The position numbers were made by a program, and so were the translations under genes. Below are positions 18,849 to 27,927 of a DNA stretch of 64,000 bases, piece after piece. Numbering within the stretch: the first letter of the stretch is position 1; every line of letters starts with the position of its first letter. The notes beneath the pieces were generated by a model. That model saw only the letters and a program-made list of their open reading frames with translations. It was not told where the DNA came from and did not search any database. Source of the DNA: Candidatus Multiplicimicrobium inquinatum (GTDB lineage Bacteria > Omnitrophota > Omnitrophia > Omnitrophales > Aquincolibacteriaceae); the NCBI GenBank assembly GCA_002344825.1, contig DDUN01000038.1, positions 24,923 through 88,922 of the forward strand, in the 5' to 3' direction.

Positions 18849-19331
18849 TTAGTGATGCCCACCGCAACAGGTTTGATAGCGCTCGGCTGGAATGTTTTCC
18901 ATGGCCACAAAAATTCCGGCAACCTCTTTCTCTGTCAGCAGCTGATCCATGGTGGGGTAAAGAACCTGTTCTTCTTTTTGATTATGGCCGTTCAGAATTT
19001 CAAGAAGCATCTCTTCTTCGCTCTCGCTGGAAGAATCTCCCCGGCGAACTTTGTCGTGAATCCCTTCCAGGAGAGCGCCGATGCGCCGATGCTCTTCACG
19101 CATCACAAAAGTAGGTCCTCCGTCTTTTATCCCGCTTTTTTCTTCGAATAAAGGGAAAAGAACATCTTCTTCCCAAACAATATGCCGCTTAAGACCGTTG
19201 TTAAAAGATTTAAAATAAGGCTTCGCCTCTGCCATTGATTCATATTTCTTTTTCTGAAACTGATGAAAGATGGCGTCTAGGCGGTTGTGATCTGCTTCGA
19301 AATATTGGGTAATTGTATTAGTTGTTTTCAT
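18849..19331 (-). CDS. Hemerythrin-like HHE domain protein
   Basis: 160 residues. Hemerythrin domains bind a di-iron centre, and in this context the protein probably senses or handles nitric oxide or repairs Fe-S clusters (YtfE/RIC-like). The His/Glu ligands are visible in order: ADHNRLDAIF, RHIVWEEDVLFPLFE, REEHRRIGALL and GHNQKEEQVLYPTMDQLL. The C-terminus ends in CCGGHH, a possible extra metal site. The ATG at 19331 has a GGAGGAG just upstream on the minus strand. It follows the cupin gene by 24 bp in a divergent operon opposite nsrR. Confidence 0.9.
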   Translation of the reverse strand: MKTTNTITQYFEADHNRLDAIFHQFQKKKYESMAEAKPYFKSFNNGLKRHIVWEEDVLFPLFEEKSGIKDGGPTFVMREEHRRIGALLEGIHDKVRRGDSSSESEEEMLLEILNGHNQKEEQVLYPTMDQLLTEKEVAGIFVAMENIPAERYQTCCGGHH

Positions 19332-19355
19332 CGTGCTCCTCCGAAATGTTTTCTG

Positions 19356-19724
19356 TTAGGCGCCGAACGTAATTAGGAACGCACACTCTGTGCGCGCTCT
19401 CACACTGTGCAAAATACCCTTATGCAGACTCAGCATCTGCCCCGCTTTTAAGGCGACGATTTCCATGTCCGTAATAAACTCCAGCTCCCCTTCAAGAGCT
19501 TGAACGCTTATTGCATGATCCGCTTTGTGCGGCTTAATTAGGGCGCCGCTGTGAAGCGCAATAACGACCATGCGCAATCCGAGACCCATATTTAAGGTGA
19601 TGGAATTACGGTCTGTGCTTTTCCACGCTTCTTCGCTTTTGATTTTGGCGATCAACTTAGGGATTTCATAAGTTAAAATCGGCGCGTCCATGATTCTTTG
19701 TTCGCGCCTTCCTGTCTCAGTCAT
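19356..19724 (-). CDS. Small cupin-domain protein
   Basis: About 122 residues, single cupin barrel. Motifs include SGALIKPHKADHAISVQALEGELEF (cupin motif 1, here with H-K-A-D-H) and the second motif around LHKGILHSVRA. It probably binds a metal through these His residues. I chose ATG 19724 because AGGAG sits 6 nt upstream; the longer frame to 19748 lacks a site. First gene of the minus-strand pair cupin-hemerythrin, reading away from the NsrR-type box. A role in NO or redox stress follows from context only. Confidence 0.8.
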   Translation of the reverse strand: MTETGRREQRIMDAPILTYEIPKLIAKIKSEEAWKSTDRNSITLNMGLGLRMVVIALHSGALIKPHKADHAISVQALEGELEFITDMEIVALKAGQMLSLHKGILHSVRARTECAFLITFGA

Positions 19725-19772
19725 AGCGGACTCCTGTCTGCTCTTCATTGGGCTAATACTACGAATTCACCC

Positions 19773-19806
19773 TTGTGTTTCTTAAAGATGTATTTATAAT
19801 GCATGT
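19773..19806 (+). promoter_or_regulatory. nsrR promoter with NsrR-like operator
   Basis: TTGTGT (19773-19778), 16-nt spacer, TATAAT (19795-19800). A palindrome, AAGATGTATTT (19785-19795) then ATAATGCATGT, overlaps the -10. It is close to the published NsrR consensus (AAGATGYATTT with its inverted half). It sits between nsrR and the divergent cupin-hemerythrin pair. Confidence 0.65.
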
Positions 19807-19844
19807 ATAAATTACCATAATGAGAGGACATAAAAAAGGTTTTT

Positions 19845-20282
19845 ATGCAGCTTACATATTTTTCAGATTATTCCTTGCGCGTACTTATATATCTCGCCGT
19901 AAAAAAGGATAAAGCTTCCATCGCCGAAATCAGCCGAGCCTTCGGTATTTCAAAAAATCATTTGGTAAAAACCGCACAGCATTTGATAAAGCTTGGCTAC
20001 ATCAGCTCGATTCGCGGCAAGACAGGCGGCATTACACTGGCCAAGCCACCGAGATCCATCAATCTTGGTAAAATTATCCAACAGCTCGAACCGCATATGG
20101 ATATCGTTGAGTGTTTCACCCCGCAAACGAAAACTTCTTGTGCTATTACACCCGTGTGTCGCCTCAAAAGTGTCTTTCAGGAAGCAAAGCGGGCCTTCAT
20201 TTCGGCTCTGGAAAAATATTCTCTCGCAGATATTGTACGGAATAAGGAGGCGCTTTCCCGATACATTCTGCAGCCTGCTTAG
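19845..20282 (+). CDS. nsrR: Rrf2-family nitric oxide-sensitive repressor
   Basis: NsrR uses an Fe-S cluster to sense NO and releases DNA when nitrosylated. The 145-residue product starts MQLTYFSDYSLRVLIYLA, typical of NsrR, followed by an HTH (SIAEISRAFGISKNHLVKTAQHL) and the wing GKTGGITLAKPP. Three cysteines in the C-terminal part (VECF, TSCAITPVC) have the NsrR arrangement. The operator in front and the NO reductase and hemerythrin genes on either side support the assignment. Confidence 0.88.
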   Translation: MQLTYFSDYSLRVLIYLAVKKDKASIAEISRAFGISKNHLVKTAQHLIKLGYISSIRGKTGGITLAKPPRSINLGKIIQQLEPHMDIVECFTPQTKTSCAITPVCRLKSVFQEAKRAFISALEKYSLADIVRNKEALSRYILQPA

Positions 20283-20417
20283 CTGCGGCCGGCTCCGCCT
20301 GGTTCAAAGGAAATAGGTGCTTTTTTAAATTTTAAATGTTGTTTTGGCAGACAGTAATAGATGCAATCATATAGTGCCGGGCAGAAAAATAAGAAACAAA
20401 GATCAACAGGAGAAAAC

Positions 20418-22697
20418 ATGAGTCACAAAAAGCTATGGATTTGTTTTGCCGCAATCATCATTGTTTCTTTTTCAGTTCTGGGATACTACGGTTCAGAAAT
20501 TTATCGACAAGCACCGCCCATTCCCGACCGCTTCGTCACGACGGACGGACGGACGCTCTTCACGGGCCAAGACGTCAAAGACGGTCAGAACGCCTGGCAG
20601 TCCACCGGAGGGCATCAACTCGGAACGATCTGGGGGCATGGGGCCTACGTCGCACCGGACTGGACAGCGGATTGGCTGCACAGGGAAGCTGAATTTATCC
20701 TCAACAATTGGGCAAGCAATGAAGGCGCTTCCGATTATAAAGCGCTCGATGAAGAAAAGCAGGCCGCGCTCAAAGCCCGCCTTCAAAAAGAGCTGCGCAC
20801 AAATTCCTACGACGCCGAATCGGACACGGTGACCGTCAGTCCCCAGCGCGCCGAGGCCATCGAAGCCAACAGCCGCTATTACGCCTCTCTTTTCATGAAC
20901 GATCCTGCGATGGCCTTCGAGCGCGACGCCTACGCCATGAAGGCAAATACAATCAAAGATCCCGAGCGCATGCGACAGTTGAATGCGTTTTTTTTCTGGG
21001 CGACCTGGGCGTGTGTTACAGAACGTCCCGGGCAAGATATCACGTATACGAACAACTGGCCCCCCGAAGAACTTGTCGGCAATCGCCCTGCCGCTGAACT
21101 GCTTCTTTGGACGGGCGTCAGCGTCATTCTTCTCATCGCGGGTATCGGCCTGTTGGCTTTCTATTACGCTGCAAACCGTAACAAGGAGGAGTTGCCTGAG
21201 GGAGGCTATCCTGAAAAAGATCCGCTGCTTGGCCTCAAGCCGACTCCGTCGATGATGGCGACGTTGAAATATTTCTGGGTCGTGACAGCGCTCATCGTTG
21301 TGCAGGTGCTCATGGGCGGGGTGACAGCCCACTATGGTGTGGAAGGAACGGGGCTTTATGGTATTCCTCTTTCCGAGTGGCTGCCCTACTCACTCACGCG
21401 CACCTGGCACGTACAGCTTGGAATTTTTTGGATCGCGACATCCTGGCTCGCCACCGGCCTTTTTCTTGCACCGGCTGTTTCAGGGCATGAACCGAAATTC
21501 CAACGCCTTGGCGTTAACATGCTTTTTGGTGCACTGCTCGTCATTGTCGCCGGATCTCTCATAGGGCAGTGGTTTTCAATTATGCAAAAGCTCGGCTATG
21601 TTGAAGGATTCTGGTTCGGGCATCAGGGCTATGAATATGTTGACCTCGGCCGTTTCTGGCAGATATTCCTTCTCGTCGGTCTTTTCCTCTGGCTCTTTCT
21701 CATGACGCGCGCGATCTGGCCCGCGTTCAAGAAAGATGCACCCAACAAACATCTTCTTGGCCTTTTCCTGATTTCGTCGGCGGCGATCGCGCTCTTCTAC
21801 TCCGCCGGCCTCATGTGGGAAAGGCAAACGCATTTGGCCATCGCGGAATACTGGCGTTGGTGGGTTGTTCATCTTTGGGTGGAAGGTTTCTTCGAAGTCT
21901 TCGCCACGGTTGTCATTGCGTTTCTCTTCGTACGCATGAAACTTCTGGCCTCGCAACTTGCCACGACGGCCGTTCTTTTTTCGACGAACGTCTTTCTGCT
22001 CGGCGGCATCATCGGAACGTTTCATCACCTCTATTTCTCGGGAACGCCGACGGCGGTGCTTGCTCTCGGCGCCACCTTTAGTGCGCTGGAAGTCGTGCCG
22101 CTTGTCCTCATCGGTTTCGAGGCTTACCACAATCTCACACTGAGCCGCGCCACGCCGTGGATCACAGCCTACAAGTGGCCGATCTATTGTTTTATCGCGG
22201 TCGCATTTTGGAATTTGGTAGGCGCGGGCGTCTTCGGGTTTCTCATCAATCCGCCCATAGCTCTCTATTATATGCAGGGTCTGAACACGACTCCCGTCCA
22301 CGCGCATACGGCACTCTTCGGTGTTTACGGAATGCTCGGCATAGGGCTTATGCTTTTCGTACTGAAGGGACTGGCTGCGCGCAACGTGTGGAAAGACCCA
22401 GTCATCAGCTTTGCCTTCTGGTCGATCAACATTGGGTTAGCGCTTATGGTGCTCCTAAGTGTCCTGCCGATCGGTCTTGCACAGGCAGTCGCGAGTCACA
22501 AGGAAGGTCTGTGGTACGCTCGCTCCATCGAGTTCACGCAAACGGGCCTTATGGATAATCTGAGATGGATGCGCGTCATTGGCGATACAATCTTCGCGGC
22601 GGGCACGCTGGCTCTGGCGTGGTTTATAATCGGACTAAAAACCGGCTGGTCTCTCAAGAAGGAAGAGGATCGAATTTTCACTTCAGAAAAGGCCTAA
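20418..22697 (+). CDS. norZ: Quinol-dependent nitric oxide reductase (qNOR)
   Basis: A single-subunit enzyme that reduces two NO to N2O with quinol electrons. About 759 residues: an N-terminal membrane anchor, a hydrophilic NorC-like part (TTDGRTLFTGQDVKDGQNAWQ, then WGHGAYVAPDW) and a 12-helix NorB-like domain. Heme and iron ligands appear in SLTRTWHVQLGIFW, WWVVHLWVEGFFEVF, GGIIGTFHHLYF and HAHTALFGVYGMLG. I chose ATG 20418 with AGGAG 5 nt upstream rather than the frame start at 20361. Context (NsrR, hemerythrin) shows NO detoxification rather than full denitrification. Base composition is higher in GC than its neighbours, so transfer is possible. Confidence 0.95.
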   Translation: MSHKKLWICFAAIIIVSFSVLGYYGSEIYRQAPPIPDRFVTTDGRTLFTGQDVKDGQNAWQSTGGHQLGTIWGHGAYVAPDWTADWLHREAEFILNNWASNEGASDYKALDEEKQAALKARLQKELRTNSYDAESDTVTVSPQRAEAIEANSRYYASLFMNDPAMAFERDAYAMKANTIKDPERMRQLNAFFFWATWACVTERPGQDITYTNNWPPEELVGNRPAAELLLWTGVSVILLIAGIGLLAFYYAANRNKEELPEGGYPEKDPLLGLKPTPSMMATLKYFWVVTALIVVQVLMGGVTAHYGVEGTGLYGIPLSEWLPYSLTRTWHVQLGIFWIATSWLATGLFLAPAVSGHEPKFQRLGVNMLFGALLVIVAGSLIGQWFSIMQKLGYVEGFWFGHQGYEYVDLGRFWQIFLLVGLFLWLFLMTRAIWPAFKKDAPNKHLLGLFLISSAAIALFYSAGLMWERQTHLAIAEYWRWWVVHLWVEGFFEVFATVVIAFLFVRMKLLASQLATTAVLFSTNVFLLGGIIGTFHHLYFSGTPTAVLALGATFSALEVVPLVLIGFEAYHNLTLSRATPWITAYKWPIYCFIAVAFWNLVGAGVFGFLINPPIALYYMQGLNTTPVHAHTALFGVYGMLGIGLMLFVLKGLAARNVWKDPVISFAFWSINIGLALMVLLSVLPIGLAQAVASHKEGLWYARSIEFTQTGLMDNLRWMRVIGDTIFAAGTLALAWFIIGLKTGWSLKKEEDRIFTSEKA

Positions 22698-22720
22698 GAG
22701 TAAGTTTGATACAGACAAAG

Positions 22721-22753
22721 GGCCCTCAGTCTACGGAGTGAGGGCCTTTTTTT
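22721..22753 (+). terminator. Rho-independent terminator after norZ
   Basis: Perfect 8-bp stem GGCCCTCA (22721-22728) / TGAGGGCC (22739-22746) followed by a run of seven T. Confidence 0.9.
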
Positions 22754-22904
22754 GCACTGACACCATTAATGCGCCTGGTTAGATCGAATATCACAAGCGA
22801 CTTTTTTTGAGAAAATGGCGAAATAACAAAGCTTTTACCGAGCTGTTTTCAACCCTCCCTTTTTCGAGCTTCCCGATATGCCCATTTCCCTATACGATAG
22901 CCGG

Positions 22905-24383
22905 ATGAAATTTTCCAAGCAAGATACGCTTCAGCTTAAAAAACAGGGGATCTCCGTTTCTCTGGCTGCCGATCAGCTCGAGCGGCTCAAAAAAGGCTTC
23001 CCGTTTGTGCGGCTGATGAAGCCCTGCACGGCGGGTGACGGAATTTTCCGGCTGAATACGCGCGAACAAAGAAGCGCCGAAAAGAAATTTCAGGCCGAAG
23101 TTTCCCGCAAAACCATTCTCAAATTTGTACCCGCGTCCGGAGCGGCCAGCCGCATGTTTCAGTTTTTAGAAGATGCGGATGCTAAGCATGACGCCGCGAA
23201 ACAGAAATTTTTGGAAGCATTGCCGCGATTTGCTTTCTATGCGGAGTTAGCTGCCGCTTTGAAAAAAAAGGGGCATGACATTACGGCGCTCGCCCGCAAA
23301 AAAGATCTGAAAACAATTATCAGCGCACTTTTGGAAAAAGACGACCTTGGTTACCGCGACGCGCCAAAAGGCATGATTCTTTTTCACGGCCGAGGAAAAA
23401 ACGCCCGCACCGCATTTCAGGAACAACTGGATGAAGCGCGGATTTTCGCGGATAAGAAAAAAATTTCTCATTTGCATTTCACGTTGCCGCCCGCGGCACG
23501 TAAAGCTGTACGACTGCATTTAAAGCAATCCGCTCGTGGGGCAAAATTTGTTATCGGGGATTCAATTCAAAGCCCCGCATCCGAATGTCTCGCGATGGAG
23601 AAAAACGGTAAGCCGGCGCGTAATGACAAGGACAGTTTGTTGCTGCGCCCGTCCGGGCACGGGGCCTTGCTTGAAAACATCAACCGGCTTAAAGCCGACT
23701 TGATCTATGTCAAAAACATCGACAACATTTTGCCGGCCGGAAAGCGTAAAGAAGCCGACCGGTGGAAAAAAATTCTGACCGGTTTTTTCCTTTTCAAACA
23801 GGAAGAAGTTTTCCGCGCGCAGGAAATTCTCGCGCAAAAGAAAATGCAGCCGCGCGACTTGCTCTTCACGCTGGTGCTCGCGCAGGAGCTGGGCTGGGAT
23901 GCCGCACATCCCGGTGCGGAGGGCTCCAGAAAATCGCTGGAACATTTTTTTAATCGTCCTTTTCGCGTCTGCGCCATGGTGCCGAATGTCGGCGAACCCG
24001 GCGGCGGCCCTTTTTGGATCAAAGATAGCCATGGGAAAGTTTCGGCACAGGTGATCGAATCAGCCGAGGTGAATCTAAAAGACAAAGCGCAGGAAAAAAT
24101 TTGGCGGGCTTCGACTCATTTCAACCCCGTTGATTTTGTGTGCGGAGTTTATGATTGCCGCGGAAAGAAATATAATCTTCCGGAATTTTGCGATCCCGAG
24201 CGTGGATTGATTGCCGAAAAAAGCTATCAGGGCCGGTCTATTCGCGTGATGGAACTTCCGGGGCTTTGGAACGGCAGCATGGCCGACTGGCTTACGATTT
24301 TTGTCGAGGTGCCGGGCGTTACTTTTGCTCCGGTTAAAACAGTTTTAGATTTACTCAGAAAAGAACATCAGGTTAAAAAGTAA
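22905..24383 (+). CDS. DUF4301 family protein
   Basis: About 492 residues. DUF4301 proteins are cytosolic and distantly like sugar nucleotidyltransferases; none has an established reaction that I know. Family features: KFSKQDTLQLKKQGIS at the start, KKGFPFVRLMKPCTAGDGI, then KFVPASGAASRMF, RPSGHGALLENIN, VKNIDNILP and MVPNVGEPGGGPFWI. I chose ATG 22905, which gives the family-typical start, over ATG 22878. TATACG at 22891-22896 lies just ahead, so the mRNA may be nearly leaderless. The stop abuts the phosphoglucomutase start, which fits a role in sugar phosphate metabolism. Confidence 0.85.
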   Translation: MKFSKQDTLQLKKQGISVSLAADQLERLKKGFPFVRLMKPCTAGDGIFRLNTREQRSAEKKFQAEVSRKTILKFVPASGAASRMFQFLEDADAKHDAAKQKFLEALPRFAFYAELAAALKKKGHDITALARKKDLKTIISALLEKDDLGYRDAPKGMILFHGRGKNARTAFQEQLDEARIFADKKKISHLHFTLPPAARKAVRLHLKQSARGAKFVIGDSIQSPASECLAMEKNGKPARNDKDSLLLRPSGHGALLENINRLKADLIYVKNIDNILPAGKRKEADRWKKILTGFFLFKQEEVFRAQEILAQKKMQPRDLLFTLVLAQELGWDAAHPGAEGSRKSLEHFFNRPFRVCAMVPNVGEPGGGPFWIKDSHGKVSAQVIESAEVNLKDKAQEKIWRASTHFNPVDFVCGVYDCRGKKYNLPEFCDPERGLIAEKSYQGRSIRVMELPGLWNGSMADWLTIFVEVPGVTFAPVKTVLDLLRKEHQVKK

Positions 24384-26030
24384 ATGGAAACCCAGATTCA
24401 AAAAGTAAAGACACAGCCTTTTCAGGACCAAAAGCCCGGAACCTCCGGCTTGCGTAAAAAAGTATCTGTATTCAGCCAACCGCGGTATGTCGAAAACTTT
24501 ACGCAGGCAATTTTTAACGCACTGCGGGCGGGCGGGGAAACCATTGAAGGCAAAACACTTGTTGTGGGCGGAGACGGCCGTTATTACAACCGCGAGGCCA
24601 TTCAGAAAATTATCCGCATAGCATCCGGCAATGGTTTTGGAACCATTCTTGTTGCGCAGAACGGAATTTTATCGACCCCGGCGGCTTCCTGCGTTATCCG
24701 CCGCCAACAAGCTTTTGGCGGAATTATTCTTTCCGCAAGCCATAATCCCGGCGGGCCCGAGGGCGATTTCGGCATGAAATATAATATTTCAACCGGCAGT
24801 TCCGCGCCTGAAAAAATCACTGAAAAAATCTATGCTGAGTCTTTGAAATTAACGGAATATCTCGAAGCACCGGTGCCTTCGGTGGATTTAACCAAGCCTG
24901 GCATGACGCGCTGGGGCAAAACCACGATCGCGGTTTTTGACGGATTAAATGATTACATCGAGTTAATGCAAAGCTTGTTTGATTTTGAAAGTATCCGTGC
25001 GCTTTTAAAATCGGGTTTTAAAATCAAATTTGACGCGATGCACGCGGTAACCGGGCCTTACGCGAGAAAAATTTTTATCGATTTACTGGGTGCCGCGCCG
25101 GCGGATATTTTGAATGCTGCGCCCAAAGAGGATTTTGGCGGTGGGCATCCCGATCCGAATCTGGTTTATGCCGAAGAGCTTGTTCAAATTCAGTTTGGAA
25201 AAAACGCGGCTGATTTCGGCGCGGCATCCGACGGTGACGGTGACCGGAATATGATTCTCGGAAAAAACTTTTTTGTTTCTCCCGGAGATTCCCTGGCGAT
25301 GATTGCCGAACATTTATCCGCCTGCGCGCCGGGATATAAACAGGGGCTGAAGGGCGTGGCGCGCTCCATGCCCACTAGCGCAGCGGTGGACCGGGTTGCG
25401 AAAGCGCTAAATATTCCCTGCCACGAAACACCGACGGGCTGGAAGTTTTTTGGCAATTTGATGGATGCCGGGCTTTGTACAATTTGCGGCGAAGAAAGCT
25501 TTGGAACCGGCTCCGATCATGTCCGCGAAAAAGACGGACTGTGGGCGGTTTTGGCATGGCTTTCCATTTTGGCAAAAACGCGCAAACCTGTTGAGCAAAT
25601 TGCAAAGGAGCATTGGAAAAAATTTGGACGATCTTATTTTGCGCGTCACGACTATGAAGCGCTTGAAGCAGGCCCCGCGGCTGAAATGATGCGCGAAGCG
25701 GTGTTTATTTTTCCGCGTCTTGTCGAGCAGCAAATCGGCGACGGTAATGTGGTTTCAACCGATGATTTTTGTTACGAAGACCCGACCGATAAAAGCTATT
25801 CGAAAAACCAGGGACTTCGGATTTTTTTGGATAACGGCGCGCGGATTGTGATGCGCCTTTCCGGAACCGGGACACGGGGCGCCACCTTGCGGCTTTATTT
25901 TGAACGTTACTCAGCCGAAGAACTTGACCGCGATCCGGAGGAGTATTTAAAGCCGCTTTATGAATGGACGCGGCAATTTCTAAAACTCAATGAACGCTTC
26001 GGCCGCGATGAGCCGGACGTAATAACTTAA
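24384..26030 (+). CDS. pgm: Phosphoglucomutase (alpha-D-phosphohexomutase)
   Basis: Interconverts glucose 1-phosphate and glucose 6-phosphate, linking glycogen to glycolysis. The active-site serine loop is ILSASHNPGGPEGDFG, the metal loop is SDGDGDRN, the sugar loop is ICGEESFGTGSDHVREKDG, and the phosphate-binding loop is RLSGTGTRGATLRLYFE. Length 548 fits the eukaryote-like Pgm type. It begins on the base after the DUF4301 stop. Its product could feed a glucan pathway; a divergent glucan phosphorylase domain occurs in the giant protein at 50248. Confidence 0.96.
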   Translation: METQIQKVKTQPFQDQKPGTSGLRKKVSVFSQPRYVENFTQAIFNALRAGGETIEGKTLVVGGDGRYYNREAIQKIIRIASGNGFGTILVAQNGILSTPAASCVIRRQQAFGGIILSASHNPGGPEGDFGMKYNISTGSSAPEKITEKIYAESLKLTEYLEAPVPSVDLTKPGMTRWGKTTIAVFDGLNDYIELMQSLFDFESIRALLKSGFKIKFDAMHAVTGPYARKIFIDLLGAAPADILNAAPKEDFGGGHPDPNLVYAEELVQIQFGKNAADFGAASDGDGDRNMILGKNFFVSPGDSLAMIAEHLSACAPGYKQGLKGVARSMPTSAAVDRVAKALNIPCHETPTGWKFFGNLMDAGLCTICGEESFGTGSDHVREKDGLWAVLAWLSILAKTRKPVEQIAKEHWKKFGRSYFARHDYEALEAGPAAEMMREAVFIFPRLVEQQIGDGNVVSTDDFCYEDPTDKSYSKNQGLRIFLDNGARIVMRLSGTGTRGATLRLYFERYSAEELDRDPEEYLKPLYEWTRQFLKLNERFGRDEPDVIT

Positions 26031-26031
26031 A

Positions 26032-26140
26032 AGTTAAAACTAAAGAGTCAAAACCATAGCTAAAAACTTTTAAATGCCCGAGTCGTTTTGACTTTTGGGC
26101 TATTGTTTTTAGATTTAACCTTTGACCTATAACCTTTTAT
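26032..26140. repeat. Paired heptanucleotide tracts (pgm-ABC gap)
   Basis: Left tract, read in sevens from 26032: AGTTAAA, ACTAAAG, AGTCAAA, ACCATAG, CTAAAAA. Right tract, from 26085: GTTTTGA, CTTTTGG, GCTATTG, TTTTTAG, ATTTAAC, CTTTGAC, CTATAAC. The right tract is roughly the reverse complement family of the left one and matches the tract at 30471-30526. The last heptamer reaches the ATG of the ABC ATPase. Confidence 0.65.
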
Positions 26141-27056
26141 GCAAGCGGTTGAAATTAAAAATTTAAGTAAGTTTTACGGGAAGTTCCAGGCTTTAGATCG
26201 GCTTTCATTTGAAGTGAAAGAAGGCGATTTTTTTGGTTTTCTCGGGCCCAATGGCGCGGGGAAGACCACAGCCATTCGTGTTTTGACCGGCCTCGCGAAT
26301 TATACGGAAGGCGACGTTCATGTTTTTGGCCATGATGTGATTAAAGAATACCGCAAGACGCGCAGTCTTATCGGGTTGGTTCCGCAGGAGTTTAATTTCG
26401 ACCCGTTTTTTTCCGCCGAATGGATTTTGCGTCTTGAGGGCGGTTATTTTGGTATGGGGCCCAAAGAAGCCAAGCAGCGCGCGGAAGAACTGCTCAAAAT
26501 GCTCAACTTGTGGGAAAAACGCGACCAAGACTATAAAAAACTTTCAGGCGGAATGAAGAGGCGGCTTTTGATCGCGCGCGCTTTAATGCACCGTCCCAAG
26601 CTTCTGATTTTAGATGAGCCCACCGCGGGCGTGGACATTGAGCTGCGTTTTGAATTGTGGGAATTTTTGCGCAAACTGAACCGCGAAGGAACCACTTTGA
26701 TTTTAACAACACATTACATTGAAGAGGCGGAACAGCTTTGCGATACCATTGGTGTGATTCATGAGGGCCGCATGCTGACCGTGGAAAAGAAAAATGATCT
26801 TGTGCGCAAGATGTATCATGGTGAAATCGAACTCGAAACCAAGCAGGCATTGGCGGAAATTCCGCAGGAGCTTTTAAGTCTCGGTGCCGCGTATGATTTT
26901 AAAACGCGGCGGTTAAAATTAATGCAGGCGAACGGTGTTTTAAATACCGCGCTTGAAATTCTTGTCGGAGCCGGCATTGAAATTGAAAAAGTGGAAGTGC
27001 GTGAGCCTAAACTCGAAGAGGCTTTTCTTAAATTAATTCGCGAGAAAAAATCATGA
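26139..27056 (+). CDS. ABC transporter ATP-binding protein
   Basis: 305 residues, cytosolic ATPase of a type 5 (ABC-2) exporter. Walker A GPNGAGKTTA, Q-loop in VPQEFNFDPF, signature LSGGMKRRLLIARAL, Walker B LLILDEPTAGVD, H-loop TTHYIEEAEQL. The C-terminal 70 residues are the usual extension of drug or polysaccharide exporters. Closest in appearance to the YadG/CcmA-like class. The partner permease follows after a 103-bp gap that has 13-bp inverted repeats at its ends. The substrate is unknown. Confidence 0.93.
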   Translation: MQAVEIKNLSKFYGKFQALDRLSFEVKEGDFFGFLGPNGAGKTTAIRVLTGLANYTEGDVHVFGHDVIKEYRKTRSLIGLVPQEFNFDPFFSAEWILRLEGGYFGMGPKEAKQRAEELLKMLNLWEKRDQDYKKLSGGMKRRLLIARALMHRPKLLILDEPTAGVDIELRFELWEFLRKLNREGTTLILTTHYIEEAEQLCDTIGVIHEGRMLTVEKKNDLVRKMYHGEIELETKQALAEIPQELLSLGAAYDFKTRRLKLMQANGVLNTALEILVGAGIEIEKVEVREPKLEEAFLKLIREKKS

Positions 27057-27058
27057 GT

Positions 27059-27159
27059 CCCGTTAGACTTTTAAACTTCAGCGCGCGAGACGAAAAGATT
27101 TTTCTGTTTGTTTTAACAAAGAATGATTTGAAAATATTATTTGAAGAAAGTCTAACGGG
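27059..27159 (+). repeat. Inverted-repeat-bounded gap between ABC genes
   Basis: CCCGTTAGACTTT (27059-27071) and AAAGTCTAACGGG (27147-27159) are perfect 13-bp inverted ends. The right end abuts the permease ATG. It is either a small MITE-like insertion or a long-range RNA stem that would hide the translation start. No clear Shine-Dalgarno lies outside the repeat. Confidence 0.6.
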
Positions 27160-27924
27160 ATGAATCGGTTTATCGGCTTTCAAACTTTGGTCTGGCGCGA
27201 GATCGTGCGGTTTTTTACCGTTGCGATTCAAACGCTTTTACCGCCGCTTGTTTCAAGCTTTCTTTATATTTTCATTTTTGGACTCTCGCTCGGTAAGCGC
27301 ATGGGCGAGCTTCACGGAGTGCCGTACCTCGAGTTTATGTTGCCCGGCATGATTATGATGTACGTCATTGAAAGCGCATATCAGAACACGTCCAGTTCGC
27401 TTTTTATTTCTCGCTGGGCGAATTACATCGAAGAGCTGCTTGTCACCCCGCTTTCTTACACGGAGATGGTTTTCGCGATTATTTTCGGCGGGCTTGTGCG
27501 CAGCATGCTGATTGCGGCGGGTGTTTTCGGCGTCGCGTCGGTTTTTGTTAACTTGCCCTGGGCGCACCCTTTGCTTGTTTTTTATTTTTTAATTTTGGTT
27601 TCGCTGACTTTTTCATGCCTGGGAATGATTGTCGCGCTGATCGCGGAAGAATTTGAACATTTAAGCATTGCGACCACTTTTCTTATTACGCCACTGGTGT
27701 TTTTTGGCGGAGTTTTTCACTCAATTGAAATGCTGCCTGCCAAGCTTCAGGTCGTTTCTCAGTTTAATCCCATGTTTTACATGATCAACGGTTTGCGCTA
27801 CAGTTTTCTTGGTGTTTCAGACGCGCCCATCGCGGGGTGTATGCTGGTTGTCGCGGCTCTTTTTATTTTATTGTTTGCCGGAACCGTACTTATGTTTCGC
27901 TCAGGATACAAATTAAGGAAATAA
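27160..27924 (+). CDS. ABC-2 type transporter permease
   Basis: 254 residues with six hydrophobic segments (about 25-50, 60-80, 105-140, 145-165, 175-195, 225-245). The conserved stretch EELLVTPLSYTEMVFA is typical of the ABC-2/YadH class, and FFGGVFHSIEMLP precedes the last helices. It forms the membrane part of the exporter with the preceding ATPase. corA follows after 3 bp, probably on the same transcript. Confidence 0.92.
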   Translation: MNRFIGFQTLVWREIVRFFTVAIQTLLPPLVSSFLYIFIFGLSLGKRMGELHGVPYLEFMLPGMIMMYVIESAYQNTSSSLFISRWANYIEELLVTPLSYTEMVFAIIFGGLVRSMLIAAGVFGVASVFVNLPWAHPLLVFYFLILVSLTFSCLGMIVALIAEEFEHLSIATTFLITPLVFFGGVFHSIEMLPAKLQVVSQFNPMFYMINGLRYSFLGVSDAPIAGCMLVVAALFILLFAGTVLMFRSGYKLRK

Positions 27925-27927
27925 ACC

